A stretch of 64,000 nt of DNA from Silurus meridionalis (GCF_014805685.1 NC_060907.1:3876197-3940196); one strand, 5' to 3'. Counted from the stretch's first letter, positions 32,491 to 45,167 are shown. Notes: generated by a model from the sequence alone, not told the origin. A program made the numbers and translations.

Positions 32491-33080
32491 TAGTTATCTG
32501 GAAGTTAGATCGAAACCTTTTACTACTCATCGCTACTGATCTGAGCAGACAGAAGGCTAGGTGACGACTTTAACAGACATGTTTTCTCAAATCGAAGCAA
32601 TTTTTTGTACGTTATAAGACTAGATCAAAGGGCAAGATCTGCTCTGGTTTGTTGAATGCTGGAAAAACATCATCTGGTCTTCTTATGTTTTTGAACTGTG
32701 CAGTTTGGGTGAGTGTGTGTCTTCTGTAGCTTCAGATTTGTGTCACTGGCTGACAGGACTCGAGCCTGATGTGGTCTTCTGGAGCTGTTGCACATTTGCA
32801 TCAATGTTTGGTGTGTTAATCTATCAAGACATGCAGAAATCGGGAACTTCCTGGAACTGCATATGTGCTGTATATAAAGTTAACATAACATATCTGGAGA
32901 GGATCTATTTAGGATCATATACTGAAGCAGGACAAAAATGTATTATCTTTCTCTCTCACTCTGTCCTGTCATTCTATCTCACCCTCCCCATGGCCTTTTC
33001 AACTCTACAGGGAGAGGGTGAGGGCCCAAGTGCTCTCTCTCTCGCAATAAATGTTCCTATATATGGGTGGGTTGAAGAGT

Positions 33081-33087
<7 letters not shown>

Positions 33088-33141
<54 letters not shown>
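33088..33141. repeat. (CA)n microsatellite
   Basis: About 54 bp of pure CA. A shorter interrupted TG tract lies at 33621-33661. Confidence 0.97.
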
Positions 33142-33144
<3 letters not shown>

Positions 33145-33689
33145 CCATCTGGGCATCAACCTTTAGAGTTTATGAGAAAAAATCCCACCAGTTCTCTAAT
33201 GTTCCTCATGTTCCCACCATCGGACATAATGCCAACTTGTCTACAAGGTCAGAGGGGAAATGTGACTGAACGAAACAAACAAAAGCATGGGCAGTTACTC
33301 CAACAACTTCCCCTTCACCCACTACCCCACCCACTTCAGCTCTCAGCTCATATCTCATGCCCCGAACATTAACCACGTGTTGTACATCAGCAAGGAATTG
33401 AAACAATCCCAGAAGGCGTGTTTTTCCAATCTGACCTCTGATTCAAAGCCAATGCTAAGAGGAGAGAATTTAGAGGCATCGGTTTGGAGAATTTCTGCAC
33501 TATGGAAAAGCTGGCAGCATCGCTACAACAGCAGTGCTGCCATTATTTTTGGCTACTGGGTGACTTGATTGAAGGAATCTGTGGGAAGTTAATAAGACCT
33601 GAGAAAGTAGGGCTCGAGGGTGTGTGTGTGTGTGTGTGAGTGTGTGTGTGTGTGTGTGTGCGAGGGTCGAAAAGACAATTGAGCTGGAT

Positions 33690-34455
33690 CTTAATTTACG
33701 GCAAGAGGGCGAAGTCCGCAAGTCCCACGAGTAGGTTGGTTCTCCGACAATCATCATGTACACATCGTTGAAAGGTTCAGACATTTTTGGAGGTTGAGCT
33801 CTGTAACAAATCTCACTGGTTCCATGCTGGAAGAAAGAGAGACTAGTTATAGTTCACCAAATGGAGCGTCCTTTAGTTTCTTTCATTTTCACCCTGCTGT
33901 ATTCCTTCCCAGTACTCACACTGGGGCTCACCCACACTCTCACGGTTCGGGACACCTTCCCTCAGCATACGCCCAAACCCAATCATGGATGGGGCCATCT
34001 TTTCTCACCGCTTTTCTCTCTTTAGCGCCCGCCTGAGCTCCTTCGTGGAAAGGCACATCTTTCTCTCAATCACCGTTTGGTGACCCTTCTGCTCTTCTCT
34101 GTTAGGTGTCTCTCTCTTTCCCCGAGGCTGGTGTCTTTCTCCTCTTTATTGGCGTCTTAGGACTAAAACAGAACACACTAAATAGGCCCATTAGCTACAG
34201 GTTTAGTCTTACCGCTCGTTCCGTCCGACTCGTGAACTGCTGCCACAAGCTCGTTCAAGGTCTTCCTGATCTTTTGTCATGTTCCGCTCCTTGAAGCTCG
34301 CATTATGTCATGGCATTTACGTATGTCAAACATACGTCATGTCAAACAACTCTATGGCTGCTTTGCCCAGAAATTTAAATCTGCTCTTTGTTCTAACTTG
34401 CTGTCTGGGATGATATCGCAGGCGTGGTAGCCCACGTGGTCAGAATAGCCCCAGT
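33690..34455 (-). repeat. Possible second mariner-like relic
   Basis: GAGGGCGAAGTCCGCAAG near 33707 resembles GAGGGCGAAGTCTGCAAA at 29297, and ATATCGCAGGCGTGGTAGCC near 34412 resembles AAATCGCAGACGTGGTAACG at 29432. Both matched points are in the same relative order but much further apart here, so foreign sequence or duplication separates them. Confidence 0.35.
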
Positions 34456-34539
34456 TAGCCCAGTCAGTGGCTGATTCAGTTGATTGCAAAAACCTGTGTG
34501 TTCAATGCTCTGAACTCCCGAACGTCCATCCCATCACAA

Positions 34540-34975
34540 TCTACTTTCCACACTGACACGATTTGGACAAAAGTTTGTAGCCGTATGACCATGAGATTGC
34601 TTTGTGCTTCTTTTTCAACACATTTCAAAATTGCTCTTATCGGAAGTTCCACTCTTCTGGGAAGATGTTCCAATAGATTTTGTGGAGAATTGTGAAGATC
34701 AGGTAATGATGTAGTTGAGGTGAGAGGGCCTGGGGTGCAGTCAGCTATTACATTCATCCTATAGGTGTTCAGGAGCTCTATAGCAGGGAGATCTTTTACA
34801 CCTTCCAACCCATGTAGATCTTCATGGAGCCGGCTTTAGTTTTTTTTGGGGGGGTCTCGTAGTTCAAGTGCAAAGACGTCCTATACAATGGTGTGCCTCC
34901 GAGTTCGGTGAAGAACCACGTATGCATGGAGAAGTCGGGTTTCCCATTACTTTCCTTTATAGTGTATATGCTGTA
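34540..34975 (-). repeat. Non-autonomous Tc1-related element copy
   Basis: Carries the family phrases TTTGGACAAAAGTTTGTAG (worn end), GTTCCACTCTTCTGGGAAGA, GATGTTCCA, AGGCCTGGGGTGCAGT (as GGGCCTGGGG), CAGGAGCTCTATAGC, ATCTTCATGGAGCCGGCTTT, GTTCAAGTGCAAAG and GTGAAGAACCACGTATG in order. Confidence 0.65.
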
Positions 34976-35084
34976 TGCTGAACACCATCATAGAATATCC
35001 TGGAATTGAATGTTCTTGAACTCGACTAAAAAAGCAGCACTGAGCATCAGCACTGAATCACTTGCATTTTTCTTTCTTTCCTCC

Positions 35085-35315
35085 TTCCTTTCTATCTTTT
35101 CTTTTTTCTTTTACTTAATCGCCACTGCATGGTTTTAACCCAGGTCATCATCTCCGCCTTCGTTCTCTTCTCTCAGTGTGAAACGAGCGAGCTGACATTT
35201 GCGATGCCAAAAGTCAACTCTCTCTTTCTCTCTCTCTATCTCTCTCTCTCTCTATCTCTTTCTTTCTCTCTCTATCCTCCTCCACCTTTTTTCCTTCTTT
35301 TTTTTCCTCTTCAGT
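35085..35315. repeat. Pyrimidine-rich tract
   Basis: CTTTCTTTCCTCC and (CT)n/(TATCTC)n runs at 35085-35115 and 35218-35315. An intervening 70 bp is unique. No gene is seen in 34975-35640. Confidence 0.85.
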
Positions 35316-35639
35316 AACCTCAAACGAGGCCTTTTTTTAACTTGTTCGAAATTCAAATGAATTCAGTTCATCAGCAAAGTTCCACTGCAACGCAGATGAA
35401 AAAAGAGAGAGAATGAAAGGAGGGGGGGAATTATTTTTATTCCATTCTTCCTCAGCATTGTGCTGCATGTATTTCCAAGTGTTAGGTTGTCACTAAAATG
35501 GCTGCCCATGTGGGCTAATTACAAAGGGCTGCCCGGGGGCGGGACAGAAAGCAAAAAAAAAAAAAAAGAAAGAACTGCTTTAATTTCATTCTCGTGGTGA
35601 ATTGTGTCAGTTGCGCTTGAATGATTTGGGGTTATTTCG

Positions 35640-36420
35640 ATGTCAGTAGGTTCGTTTGCATATAATCAGTTTAAAAGTCCAATCTGAATGAAAATTCTCC
35701 ATGTAAACATCTTAATCGAAATAAAAATCCCCAAACCAAATGAAATTGTAATTCTGCCATGTGAACGCAGTAAACTGATATAAGACTCGTTACTTGAGAA
35801 ACAAAATGCTCTTCCTTGAAAGCCTCCTCTTCACCTGGCGTCCGTATCAGATCTCGCATCGGCCCATTCATCATTCCCTTGCAGAAGATATACACGATAT
35901 TTACTGTGCTCTTGTGAACACTTGATTGAACACTTGAACCGCGACACATATAATTAGGGGAATTGGATTTCTGATGGTTTCTTCTTCTGGGACTAAAGAT
36001 CCCTCTACCAGTCCACACAAACGTGTGAATGACCGACGACTCAGCGAAAGTTTAGTTTCCATTCCAGCTCACTAAATTCCAGCAATACAACCCGCTCCAA
36101 CCAGTCCTCACTATGGACCTTCATCCACACGCTTCTGCTTGGTAGGATTGAGATGCTCCTTAGAGATGCAGAGCCACCAAAAAGCTCAGCTTCCTCCACC
36201 CGTCTTTTCCTCAGACCTTCCAGCAGTAGTTTGCTTACAAATTCACGATGTTGCTTGATTAGGGGGCAACACTTTACATAAGAAATGATGGAACTCCATG
36301 TGGACAGGACGGGACACAGGCTTTCCGATTATAAGCTCCGGCACATGTAAACGCCATCGGATTAGAGAACGTCTCATTAAACAGTCCACCGAATCTTTGA
36401 ATCGAAAATGATTTTAATTG
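35640..36420. repeat. Candidate non-autonomous DNA element
   Basis: The two ends are related in inverted orientation: CCATGTAAACATCTTAATCG near 35700 and GCACATGTAAACGCCATCGG near 36343 both sit near stretches of the form AATCGAAA(A/T). The interior has no known motif. Family and exact ends are unknown; a PIF/Harbinger MITE is one possibility. Confidence 0.3.
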
Positions 36421-36589
36421 GAATGACAAAAAAAGTGTTTGTGTCTTTTTGTGGGTTTTTTTTTCTTCTTATAACCCTGTCGAATTCTGGACTCTGATTG
36501 ATGGAGAGGATGCGGTATCTTTACTATAGCAACGAAATGAATTGAGAAGCCATTGATATGCTGAATGCATGTATCGTGGTTCTTGTGTT

Positions 36590-36692
36590 AGTGTGTGTAT
36601 GTGTGTGTGTGTCGGTGTGTGTGTGAGTGTGTATGTGTAAGAGTGTGTGCGTGAGCATGTATGTAAGAGTGTGTGTGTGATTGCATGTGTTT

Positions 36693-36736
<44 letters not shown>

Positions 36737-36909
36737 AGTGTGTCAGAGTGCATGTGAGTGAGTGGTAGTGTGTGTGTATGTAAATGTGTGTATGTGTGTT
36801 AAAGTGTGTGTATGAGTAAAGGTGTGCATGTGCATTATGTGTTTTAGACTGAGTGTGTGGGTGGGTGGGGGTGTATGTGTAAAGGTGTGTAAGTGCATGA
36901 ATGTGTGTT

Positions 36910-36957
<48 letters not shown>
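36590..36957. repeat. TG-rich region with two pure (TG)n tracts
   Basis: Interrupted TGTGTATG/TGTGAGTG text throughout, with purer tracts at about 36698-36735 and 36912-36956. More TG tracts follow at 37062-37118 and 37253-37290. Confidence 0.93.
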
Positions 36958-36968
<11 letters not shown>

Positions 36969-37061
36969 CTCGGAAATGAATAATTTGGATTTGCTGCAGA
37001 TCAGATGACAGAAGTCCAGATGGCCTCAAGTCTGAGGATGAAACAGAAGCAACAGGCATTT

Positions 37062-37118
<57 letters not shown>
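37062..37118. repeat. (TG)n microsatellite
   Basis: About 57 bp of pure TG. Confidence 0.96.
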
Positions 37119-37119
<1 letters not shown>

Positions 37120-37249
37120 TTTATGACTTACTCATATTTGAGTATTTCTGCAGTGACTAAACATTTGTACAACAGCTGATAGGAGAACAAATGAGGCTTT
37201 GAGTGCGCTGGATAAACTTCAGTGGTATAGAAAGTGTGTTCATCATGAC

Positions 37250-37252
<3 letters not shown>

Positions 37253-37290
<38 letters not shown>
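37253..37290. repeat. (TG)n microsatellite
   Basis: About 38 bp of TG ending in GCGTGCGTG. Confidence 0.95.
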
Positions 37291-37294
<4 letters not shown>

Positions 37295-37399
37295 CGTGCT
37301 GAAAAATTAGGGAACGCACCTACCACCTGTTTATTTATTCATACGTAACTGTTGTTATGTACTATGTGGTACACGTCGGGGATTTTCCCGTATATTATA

Positions 37400-38412
37400 T
37401 AGTCATTAGGAAACATGTACAATAGCTGGCTCACTCTGGTCGGACCTGAAAATAGACGCTACTATGGTTACAGGTGTTTATAAGCAACACATTCATTTAA
37501 AACGCTGATCAACCTGACTGCAAATTACTTGTGGCTTCAAGGCTCCAAACTCCTTCCAGCCAATCACAATACAGTATTTACACTCACCATAGTGTAATGT
37601 TTAATAAGGTGAGCAGGATGAACCCGGTCAATGTCTGAATCAGACCCTTCTGCAATATACCATGTTTATTTTATCAGTCAAGTTTCATTTTTGGTTCTAA
37701 AACTAAAAACTAAAAATAACCATTAGAGAACAATCTGTTTGGGTTTTCTTTCTGTTAAAAAAAATCCCATCGATATTCTGTGAAGAAACCTAAGGAGAAC
37801 GTTGTGGGAACGGTATAATTTGCCCTACTCGCCTAACAAACCCAATGAAAACCCATTGCTAACATTAGAGGAATTCGATTCTGTGCTCTTTTTTCACCGC
37901 AGTGAGATGTTTAGTACCATTTCATAAAGAGCCTTGGTGTCAAATTTCCATTCACCACAATAAACCCACATTTCCTTATATTCTGCTTCATGTCTTGTTG
38001 TTGTTTAGCACTGAACCAGTGAAAGTAGACTCATGACTATTGCGATTTTATGTGTTTCTTCGTCAAAATGATGCCACAAAGTACAACAGTTGAATAGAAT
38101 GTAACACATAAACCCCGTTTCCCACAATGCACTATGGCCTACAATCATGGCTGCCACCAACTACAATCCTCAACACCTCACCTAAAGTCTAACCAAACAC
38201 ACACTTACCCTAAATATTCGGCTCACAAGGATGCGCTCCATAACTTCTGTTTTATTGTTTTTCATACCCTGGTTGGTGTAAATACTAGGCTGTGATTGGC
38301 TGGAAGGAGTTCAGGTGTGATCTAGGTAATGAATGTGATGCTTATAAACACCTGTAAGCATAATAACATCCAGTTCCTTTTCCATACAGAATGTACTTAT
38401 TTCCTAATGACA
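37400..38412. mobile_element. Inverted-repeat element with arms near 145-190 bp
   Basis: The left arm (about 37400-37590) and right arm (about 38270-38412) are reverse complements. Shared text includes GTCATTAGGAAA near the outer edge, ACAGGTGTTTATAAGC, ACATTCATT, and ACTCCTTCCAGCCAATCACA with AGTATTTACAC at the inner edge. The 680-bp interior has no coding frame. This is the build of a non-autonomous DNA transposon; the outermost ends and target duplication could not be placed, and I cannot name the family. Confidence 0.75.
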
Positions 38413-38891
38413 TTCCTGTGCTCTATAAAAGATTTACTCATATTGGGAATATGGCCATTTGGATAAAGAATTTGAAGTGGAGAAGAAAACATTACAATGA
38501 GGAATATAACAACAAAAAAATGGCATGAAGAGTTAACACCAACAGCTTGAATCCTGTAAGATATCATGGTATACATAAACAGGTTAATTTAAATCCTGTA
38601 GTAAAATCCTGCAATGCTTAAATAGCTTTGGATTATCACTTCCTTAATCTTGCCTTACTTCCTGTTTTATTTTTGCATTTTGCTTTTAGATTGCTTTTTG
38701 CTGACCTTTTGCAAGTTGGTCATTTTGTTTTGAGGGTTGAATTTGTCTGCTTGTTATGCTAGTAAAGATCCTAAACTACTGTTTTTACTTATTACACAGT
38801 CTGTTATTAACTTGTCTGTTACAAGTTGTAATTGGGATTTGTGGTGCACTTTTCTGGCTACAAGCTTCAGAATCCTGTGCAGACATACATT

Positions 38892-39731
38892 GTACCCGTC
38901 AAAAGTTCAGACATGCTTTCTCCTTAAGTACTTTTTTTTAGTGTTTATTATTTTCAACTTTGTACATTAATACTGAAGAATCTAAGCTTTGAAAGATGTG
39001 GAATTATGCAGTAAACAAAAAAGTGTTAAACAACCCAGAATGTGTTTTTTTGTATTTCAGATTGTCCAAAGTAGCTCCATTTAGCTTTAATGACAGTTTG
39101 ACAAACTAATGACATTCTTTCAGCAGATTTACGAGGTCGTCGCCCGAAATGTTTTTTAATTCACAGGTTTGTCTTATCAAGAGTTCATTAATGACATTTC
39201 TTGCCTCCTTAATGTGCTTCAGACATGCGGTCCCCAACCTTTTTTGCGCCACGGACCGGTTTAATGTCAGACAATATTTTCACAGATTAATACAACAAAA
39301 TAAAATTATACGACCATAAAAACTGGTATTTTCTTAATATAATAATAAATGTGAATCCACCGTGTAGTTTTTTGTTTATTTTGCCCCTATAAGAAGGTAG
39401 CGGATGGAGGTAAGACATGTGACTGAGGCATCATGACATGCATCAAGAGTGAGTCATAGACAGATGTGGTGGAGAGAATCCGGTCATTTTCCAAAATAAA
39501 ACCATTCAGAATCAGATCATAAATAAAACGAAAATAATGTAAGTTATGTATTCTTTCTGTGCGGCCCGGTACCAATTGACTCACAGGCCGGTGCCGGCCC
39601 ACGGCCCGGGGGGGGTTGGGGACCACTGTTCTACATAATTACATACGTGTTCTATCATAGTTTGGACGTCTTCAGTATTAATGTACAATGTTGAAAGTAA
39701 TAAAAAGGAGTCCAAACATTTCACAGGTACT
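38892..39731. mobile_element. Tc1-type MITE (salmonid Tc1-like ends), split by another element
   Basis: Left end GTACCCGTCAAAAGTTCAGA and right end GTCCAAACATTTCACAGGTACT are inverted versions of each other, as are ATTAATACTGAAGA near 38967 and TCTTCAGTATTAATGTAC near 39670. The left half also has TTATGCAGTAAACAAAAAAG and GATTGTCCAAAGTAGCTCC, well-known text in fish Tc1-like elements. At 39227 the sequence is interrupted by a hAT-like MITE and resumes at 39629. Confidence 0.82.
39227..39628. mobile_element. hAT-like (Tip100-type) MITE nested in the Tc1 MITE
   Basis: Begins GCGGTCCCCAACCTTTTTTG and CGCCACGGACCGG, and ends CGGCCCACGGCCCGG, G-run, TTGGGGACCACTG. These are the inverted ends of the widespread vertebrate CAG.GGTCCCCAACC family, usually placed in the hAT-Tip100 group. 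The 8-bp flanks (TTCAGACA and TTCTACAT) are only partly alike, so the target duplication has decayed. Confidence 0.8.
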
Positions 39732-40229
39732 GAATATCATTTTTTTATGTTATTTATTTATTTATTTGTTTATTGAAGATTTTCCTGCTGTGAGAGCAGG
39801 CAGGGTTCAGTCATATTTAATGATGAAACACTGCAGGCACCCAAGACAAATCCACAGGCCTTGGTTAAGCAAGTCAAGATAATGTTATGGATCCATCAAT
39901 TTGCAAGTTTGATTTTTATGCTCTAACAGAGACTCTGGGTCTAAAACACTGATGGAAGGTCTGAAAGGAAAAGAGGAAATCTCCCACACACACAAACACA
40001 CACAAAAAAATGATGAACCTAGGGATATTGATGGATAGTCAGATATAGAGGGAGTCGGAATAAAATGATAGTTAAACATACAGAGGAAAGGGCATGAGGA
40101 AGGCGAGAGGTAGATGAAATTTTGTCAGAATGGATGAACAGACAGAAAGGCAGGCAGGTGTGAAAGTGATAATGATGGAGTGGGTGAGTAATGTTCATTT
40201 TTCTCTGTCTTTTAAATAAAACACACACA

Positions 40230-42349
40230 CACACACACACACGCCCTAAACGTATATAGTTTTGTGGTAACAGTGTATTTGTCGACATGCTTTTGGTACA
40301 AAACTGAAAAAAGATCAAGTAAAAAAACCTCACTCAAAGCTAACTAATACTTTCTATGAACAAATAAAATGCCATATTGATTAAATGATTATCATAATGA
40401 TCATCAGCTTGCAAACTTTGCTAATGTATGCTAATCTGACAGGATTTTATTAGCCTGCTAATGTGTGTGTGTATAAATATATAGATTTGATACTTAACAT
40501 GTGAACATATAAAAACCTAATTGTAGTTCTATTGGTTGCTTTAGACATATATAATAAAGTATATGTACAAATATGTGGAAAACGTTTTTTTTTTTTACAT
40601 ACTATTTATTGTTTCTATACATGTGTAGGATACATATACTTTATATATTGTATAACAACATCCATGATACAGTAAAGTACAGGATAATATACCTGATGTT
40701 GAGTTATGGGATTATTTATTATGTGGAAAATAGTGTTGCATAGATGTTAACGTACAATTTGCTCAAGGATCTATTCCACATTAATACACTAGAGAGTAAT
40801 TTGAGAAGTCAGTCTTGTGCTTATTTTAAGCATCTCTTCTGTTGGATGTACAACTGAGAAATGCATACATGTAAATGCAGGGGATTGAAATTATTCACGG
40901 TCTTATTTGTGCTTGTCATTAAACTGCAAATTAGCAGAGCTCCGAAAAAAAAACTCTCTGGATTGTTTTTTTTTTTTTTTTTTGCTTGATTGCCACTTGA
41001 TTTTCCATCATTAAATACATTTAAAAATAACTTTTAAAGAATTGTTCTTTTTTTATGTTAATTTTGTTGTGTAATTAACATTTAGATTTAATAACAAAAC
41101 TGAAACATTTCCCTTATTTTTGTTATTTATATATGTGATTTATGCATTTAAAACGTATTTAATTTACATATATGCACTCAAAAATGATTCTTGCCACTAG
41201 TTGAAATTAAGCAAACAATTTAAAACAGATATATTTAAAAGATAACTTTGGTTGTTCCAAATTACTAACAGGAATGTAATGCATTGTGCTTTACAGATGA
41301 CACCTTTATGATTTTCTTTTTTTACTGCTAAACATTTTACTTTGCTAATATGCTAACTCAAACAAATATATGAATGTTCTCTAAATATTGATGTTTATAT
41401 GATTTCTCATGTTAGCAATTATTTGTAAGTTTTTGTAATCAATGTAAAATATATGCGGTCGCCTTTTTGCATCATATTTTAGCAAATTACATGTGTATGA
41501 TTTGTCATCTCTGTATTCATTTTACTTTGCTAGAAATGTGCTTTGTAAATATGCTAAAAACAGTGAACAAACACACTTAGTCAACTGTATATGAAAGTTA
41601 TCTTCATTTAGGGTTTTGATTTTAAGTTAAAACCAATTGCATGAAGTGAAATATGCATTTCCATCCTAAGTTATTATCTACTTTTAATATTTCAGAGTCC
41701 TCATCAGTGTTTCATCATTCCACATTCTGCGATTTTGTCCAGTTTGGGACAATCAATAAATTACGTGGAATTTTTAATTTATTTATTTTTTATTAAACTT
41801 TACTTTACACGTGTCATTTTTTTGTAAAAGGGTTGATATGTATTTTTTACTTTTAGATATAAGTTTTGGGAGTGATAATATTCCAACATTTTTCACTCTA
41901 GTTAGGGATAATCACTCAAACGAAGTGTTTTAAATTCCAGATCAGGAGAAAATGCAGATCGATTACAGTACCATGCTATAATATCTCAATGTTACTTTGA
42001 AAATGTGAAAATTTGTAATGTTACAATTTTACAGTTTTGTTACATTGTGTTTAATGTTAGATTTGGTTTCTTGTTGATTTCTGTTACTTGTTGGCACACA
42101 GGTTTTAAACAGTTGCTTTGAGTACTGCATCATGTCCTGCAGCTTGTTTTTGTTGACTCTGGAAGCAATTATGAACCAACAATAAATGTTTAAAAATGAA
42201 ACATGTTATTGATCATTTATGTAATAGAATTAGGGAATTGTATGAAAGTTATATAAAGTAAGTAATAGGTTAATAGAAGAGTAAATGTTATGTATTACAC
42301 ATTTAAATCAGAGTTCATCAGTTTTTATAATGTTTGTTTAATTCATACA

Positions 42350-42357
<8 letters not shown>
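40230..42357. other. AT-rich region without recognised gene
   Basis: A strongly AT-rich stretch with poly-T runs near 40970 and GCTAA words (TTTGCTAATATGCTAAC near 41342, TGTATGCTAATC near 40427) that recall the degenerate array at 45480-47690. A (CA)n of 20 bp lies at 40222-40242. No coding frame or element end was found; a (TG)n(TA)n tract closes it at 42350-42380. Confidence 0.5.
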
Positions 42358-42380
<23 letters not shown>

Positions 42381-42381
42381 G

Positions 42382-43367
42382 TGCATGTCCACTGTGAGAG
42401 ACATAATCTAAAAAAAATCCAGAAATCACAATATATGATTTTTTAACTATTTATTTGTATAATACAGCTGCAAATAAGTATTTGAACACCTGTCTATCAG
42501 CTACAATTCTGTCCCTTAAAGACCTGTTAGTCTGCCTTTAAAATGTCCACCTCCACTACATTTATTATCCTAAATTAGATGCACCTGTTTGAGGTCGTTA
42601 GCTGCATAAAGACACCTGTCCACCCCAGAAAATCAGTAAGAATCCAACTTCTTGCATGGCCAAGACCAAAGAGCTGTCCAAAGACACTAGAGACAAAATT
42701 GTACACCTCCACAAGGCTGGAAAGGGCTACGGGGAAATTGCCAAGCAGCTTGGTGAAAAAAGGTCTACTGTTGGAGCAATCATTAGAAAATAGAAGAAGC
42801 TAAACATGACTGTCAATCTCCCTCGGACTGGGGCTCCATGCAAGATCTCACCTCGTGGGGTTTTAATGATCCTAAGGAAGGTGAGAAATCAGCCCAAATC
42901 TACACGGGAGGAGCTGGTCAATGACCTGAAAAGAGCTGGGACCACCGTTTCCAAGGTTACTGGTGGTAATACACTAAGACGTCATGGTTTGAAATCATGC
43001 ATGGCACGGAAGGTTCCCCTGCTTAAACCAGCACATGTCCAGGCACTTCTTAAGTTTGCCCATTTGGATGATCCAGAGAAGTCATGGGAGAAAGTCATGT
43101 GGTCAGATGAGACCAAAATAGAACTTTTGGGTCATAATTCCACTAAACATGTTTGGAGGAAGAAGAATGATGAGTACCATCCCAAGAACACCATCCCTAC
43201 TGTGAAGCATGGGGGTGGTAGCATCATGCTTTGGGGTGTTTTTCTGCACATGGGACAGGGCGACTGCACTGTATTAAGGAGAGGATGACTGGGGCCATGT
43301 ATTGCGAGATTTTGGGGAACAACCTCCTTCCCTCAGTTAGAGCATTGAAGATGGGTCGAGGCTGGGT
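42382..43367 (+). pseudogene. Second, truncated copy of the Tc1-like transposon
   Basis: Very close to 25783-26776. It lacks the outermost 90 bp of the left arm and everything after GGTCGAGGCTGGGTC, so the second catalytic Asp, the Glu and the right arm are gone. The transposase start ATG is at 42656. Damage: a Trp codon changed to a stop (AAATAG near 42788), a 6-bp in-frame deletion near 43060 and a 1-bp deletion in the glycine-rich box region near 43234. It sits directly against a (TA)n tract on the left. Confidence 0.93.
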
Positions 43368-43470
43368 CAAAGATTTAAAAAATCTTTTCAGAAATCCTGT
43401 CAGGTCATGTTACTGTATTTTATCAAGATGCTATCCTATTCACACATTTTCTGCACTTTCAATATTTGAC
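43368..43470. repeat. Fragment of the GCTAGC-rich degenerate array
   Basis: CTTTTCAGAAATCCTGTCAG then GTCATGTTACTG is close to CCTTTCAGAAATCCTGTCAG at 45970. It begins exactly where the Tc1 copy stops. 43470-44040 has no gene; TCCAGCTAGCTAGCC near 43540 may belong to the same family. Confidence 0.6.
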
Positions 43471-44040
43471 TCTGTGTGTGTTTAAAAGTGGGACATTGAA
43501 AATTAGCACAATATTGAAGTGTGTTTGTTTAGCAGAACAGAACATCCAGCTAGCTAGCCACCCCGATGGCTAAGACAATCTTAATAAATCTTTTAAAATG
43601 ACTGCAGGAGGAATTTTAAACTATCTGCAGATATGGAAATGACTCAGTAAAGAAACTTTTTTAAGGTCACTGTTGTAAAATATCAATTGGCTGTGATCCA
43701 CCCGGGAACCAATTATAGAACAAAACTAATTCCCTGCTATGTTTCAATCAATAACCTTAATGATATCCTTGAAAAATGAGGCTTTAATTCCAAAAGCATA
43801 TAACCGTATAAAGATTAACACTTGTTCCCTAAGCGCATTCTCTCATGCCTTCTCGGCACATCTACCAACTTGTTATCGCGATGTATGCAGTTCGAGATTA
43901 ATCGTTCCCCCTGAAGTCTGTCTCTGATTTTACATTCGAGTGAGCCTGCTGGTGCCCATTATGTAGCCTGTTTAATGGTCTACACCAAATGAGTGAGTCT
44001 ATAATACAAGATATGCCATTTGTAAGCTTGAACACAATGC

Positions 44041-44640
44041 CAGTGGTGGACGAAGTACATAAACAATGCAGTTGAGTTAAAGTAGAGCCACACCTGGTAA
44101 AATAGGACTCCAGTATAAGTAAAAGTGTCCTTTTAAACTTTTACTTGAGTAAAAATTCAAAAGTATTTGGCTTCAAATGTATGTAATGTTCCTATTATAA
44201 TAAAAGACTTAATTACTTAATCACCTGTGTTTATGTGAAAAGACTCGAATGTGACTCGAATGTGAGCACACTGATCTATTAATAGAATGATATTAATCTC
44301 AAACACTGATTAATTTCTATTACAATTATCATGAGAATAAAAACCTTCTTTTCAACTACTTAAAGAAAAAAACGTATAAATAAGGCCACGGGTGTTGTGG
44401 AGTTTCTTCATCATTTATTCCTCTCTAAATGTTCTGCTTGCTGTTGAACTGATGCTGAAATGTATGCTGTTGATCAGTAGATACACCAAGCCCCAATCAG
44501 AAGTTTTAAACAGAGCGTGCGCTCGACCCTGATTATTGACTTCCTGCTTGTTTGACCAGTTAATTTAAATGCAATTGAGTAAAAGATATTTGCCTTTGAA
44601 ATGTAGTGACGTTAAATTAAAAGTCTCCATAATGCAGGTC
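44041..44640. repeat. hAT-type MITE, left end
   Basis: Begins CAGTGGTGGACGAAGTAC and continues with AGTAAAAGTGTCC and TTTTACTTGAGTAAAAATTC, a common fish MITE text. The expected inverted right end is not seen, so it is probably truncated. Confidence 0.6.
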
Positions 44641-45071
44641 ATGTGTCTGTGCATTGACTGTGCAAGACCTCTGTTTATATTAGATAAGCTGCTTATTGAT
44701 TTGCTGATAGCAAGAAGGCTTTGTTAATCCGATATCTGACAAACGAAGTCCATGCACACTTCTCATAGAGCCAGCGGTTGGCCTTGACGATTCTCTATGA
44801 ATAAACACAGATGTTAGGTTAGAGGTTTTTTTACTCAAGACCTCCAAGCCCTCAAACACACCCACTTGAACACCATTGACATCCTCATCACTAAAATCTA
44901 AAAAGCTTTAAGGATAAACTTCTGAGAAGGAAGTGAAGGCACCATAGGTTGAGTTCTCTAGTGTGTGTGGATGTGTGTGAGAGACAGGACACTGGAGGAT
45001 GTTGAGTTATTAAGAGGCATGCAAAATTTAATTAATCCTGGCTTTGATCCTTAAGTAATCACAAATGCACT

Positions 45072-45075
<4 letters not shown>

Positions 45076-45164
<89 letters not shown>
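45076..45164. repeat. Compound (TG)n(GA)n microsatellite
   Basis: (TG)20 followed at once by AAGAG and (GA)23. Another (TG)n lies at 45273-45299. The 44640-45070 sequence has no recognised gene. Confidence 0.96.

Positions 45165-45167
<3 letters not shown>

Noticed and set aside
32705..33166. 153-codon frame ending in a His-Thr repeat
   Set aside because: About 120 codons before the CA tract look like protein by length only; I recognise no motif and the frame needs the microsatellite to stay open.
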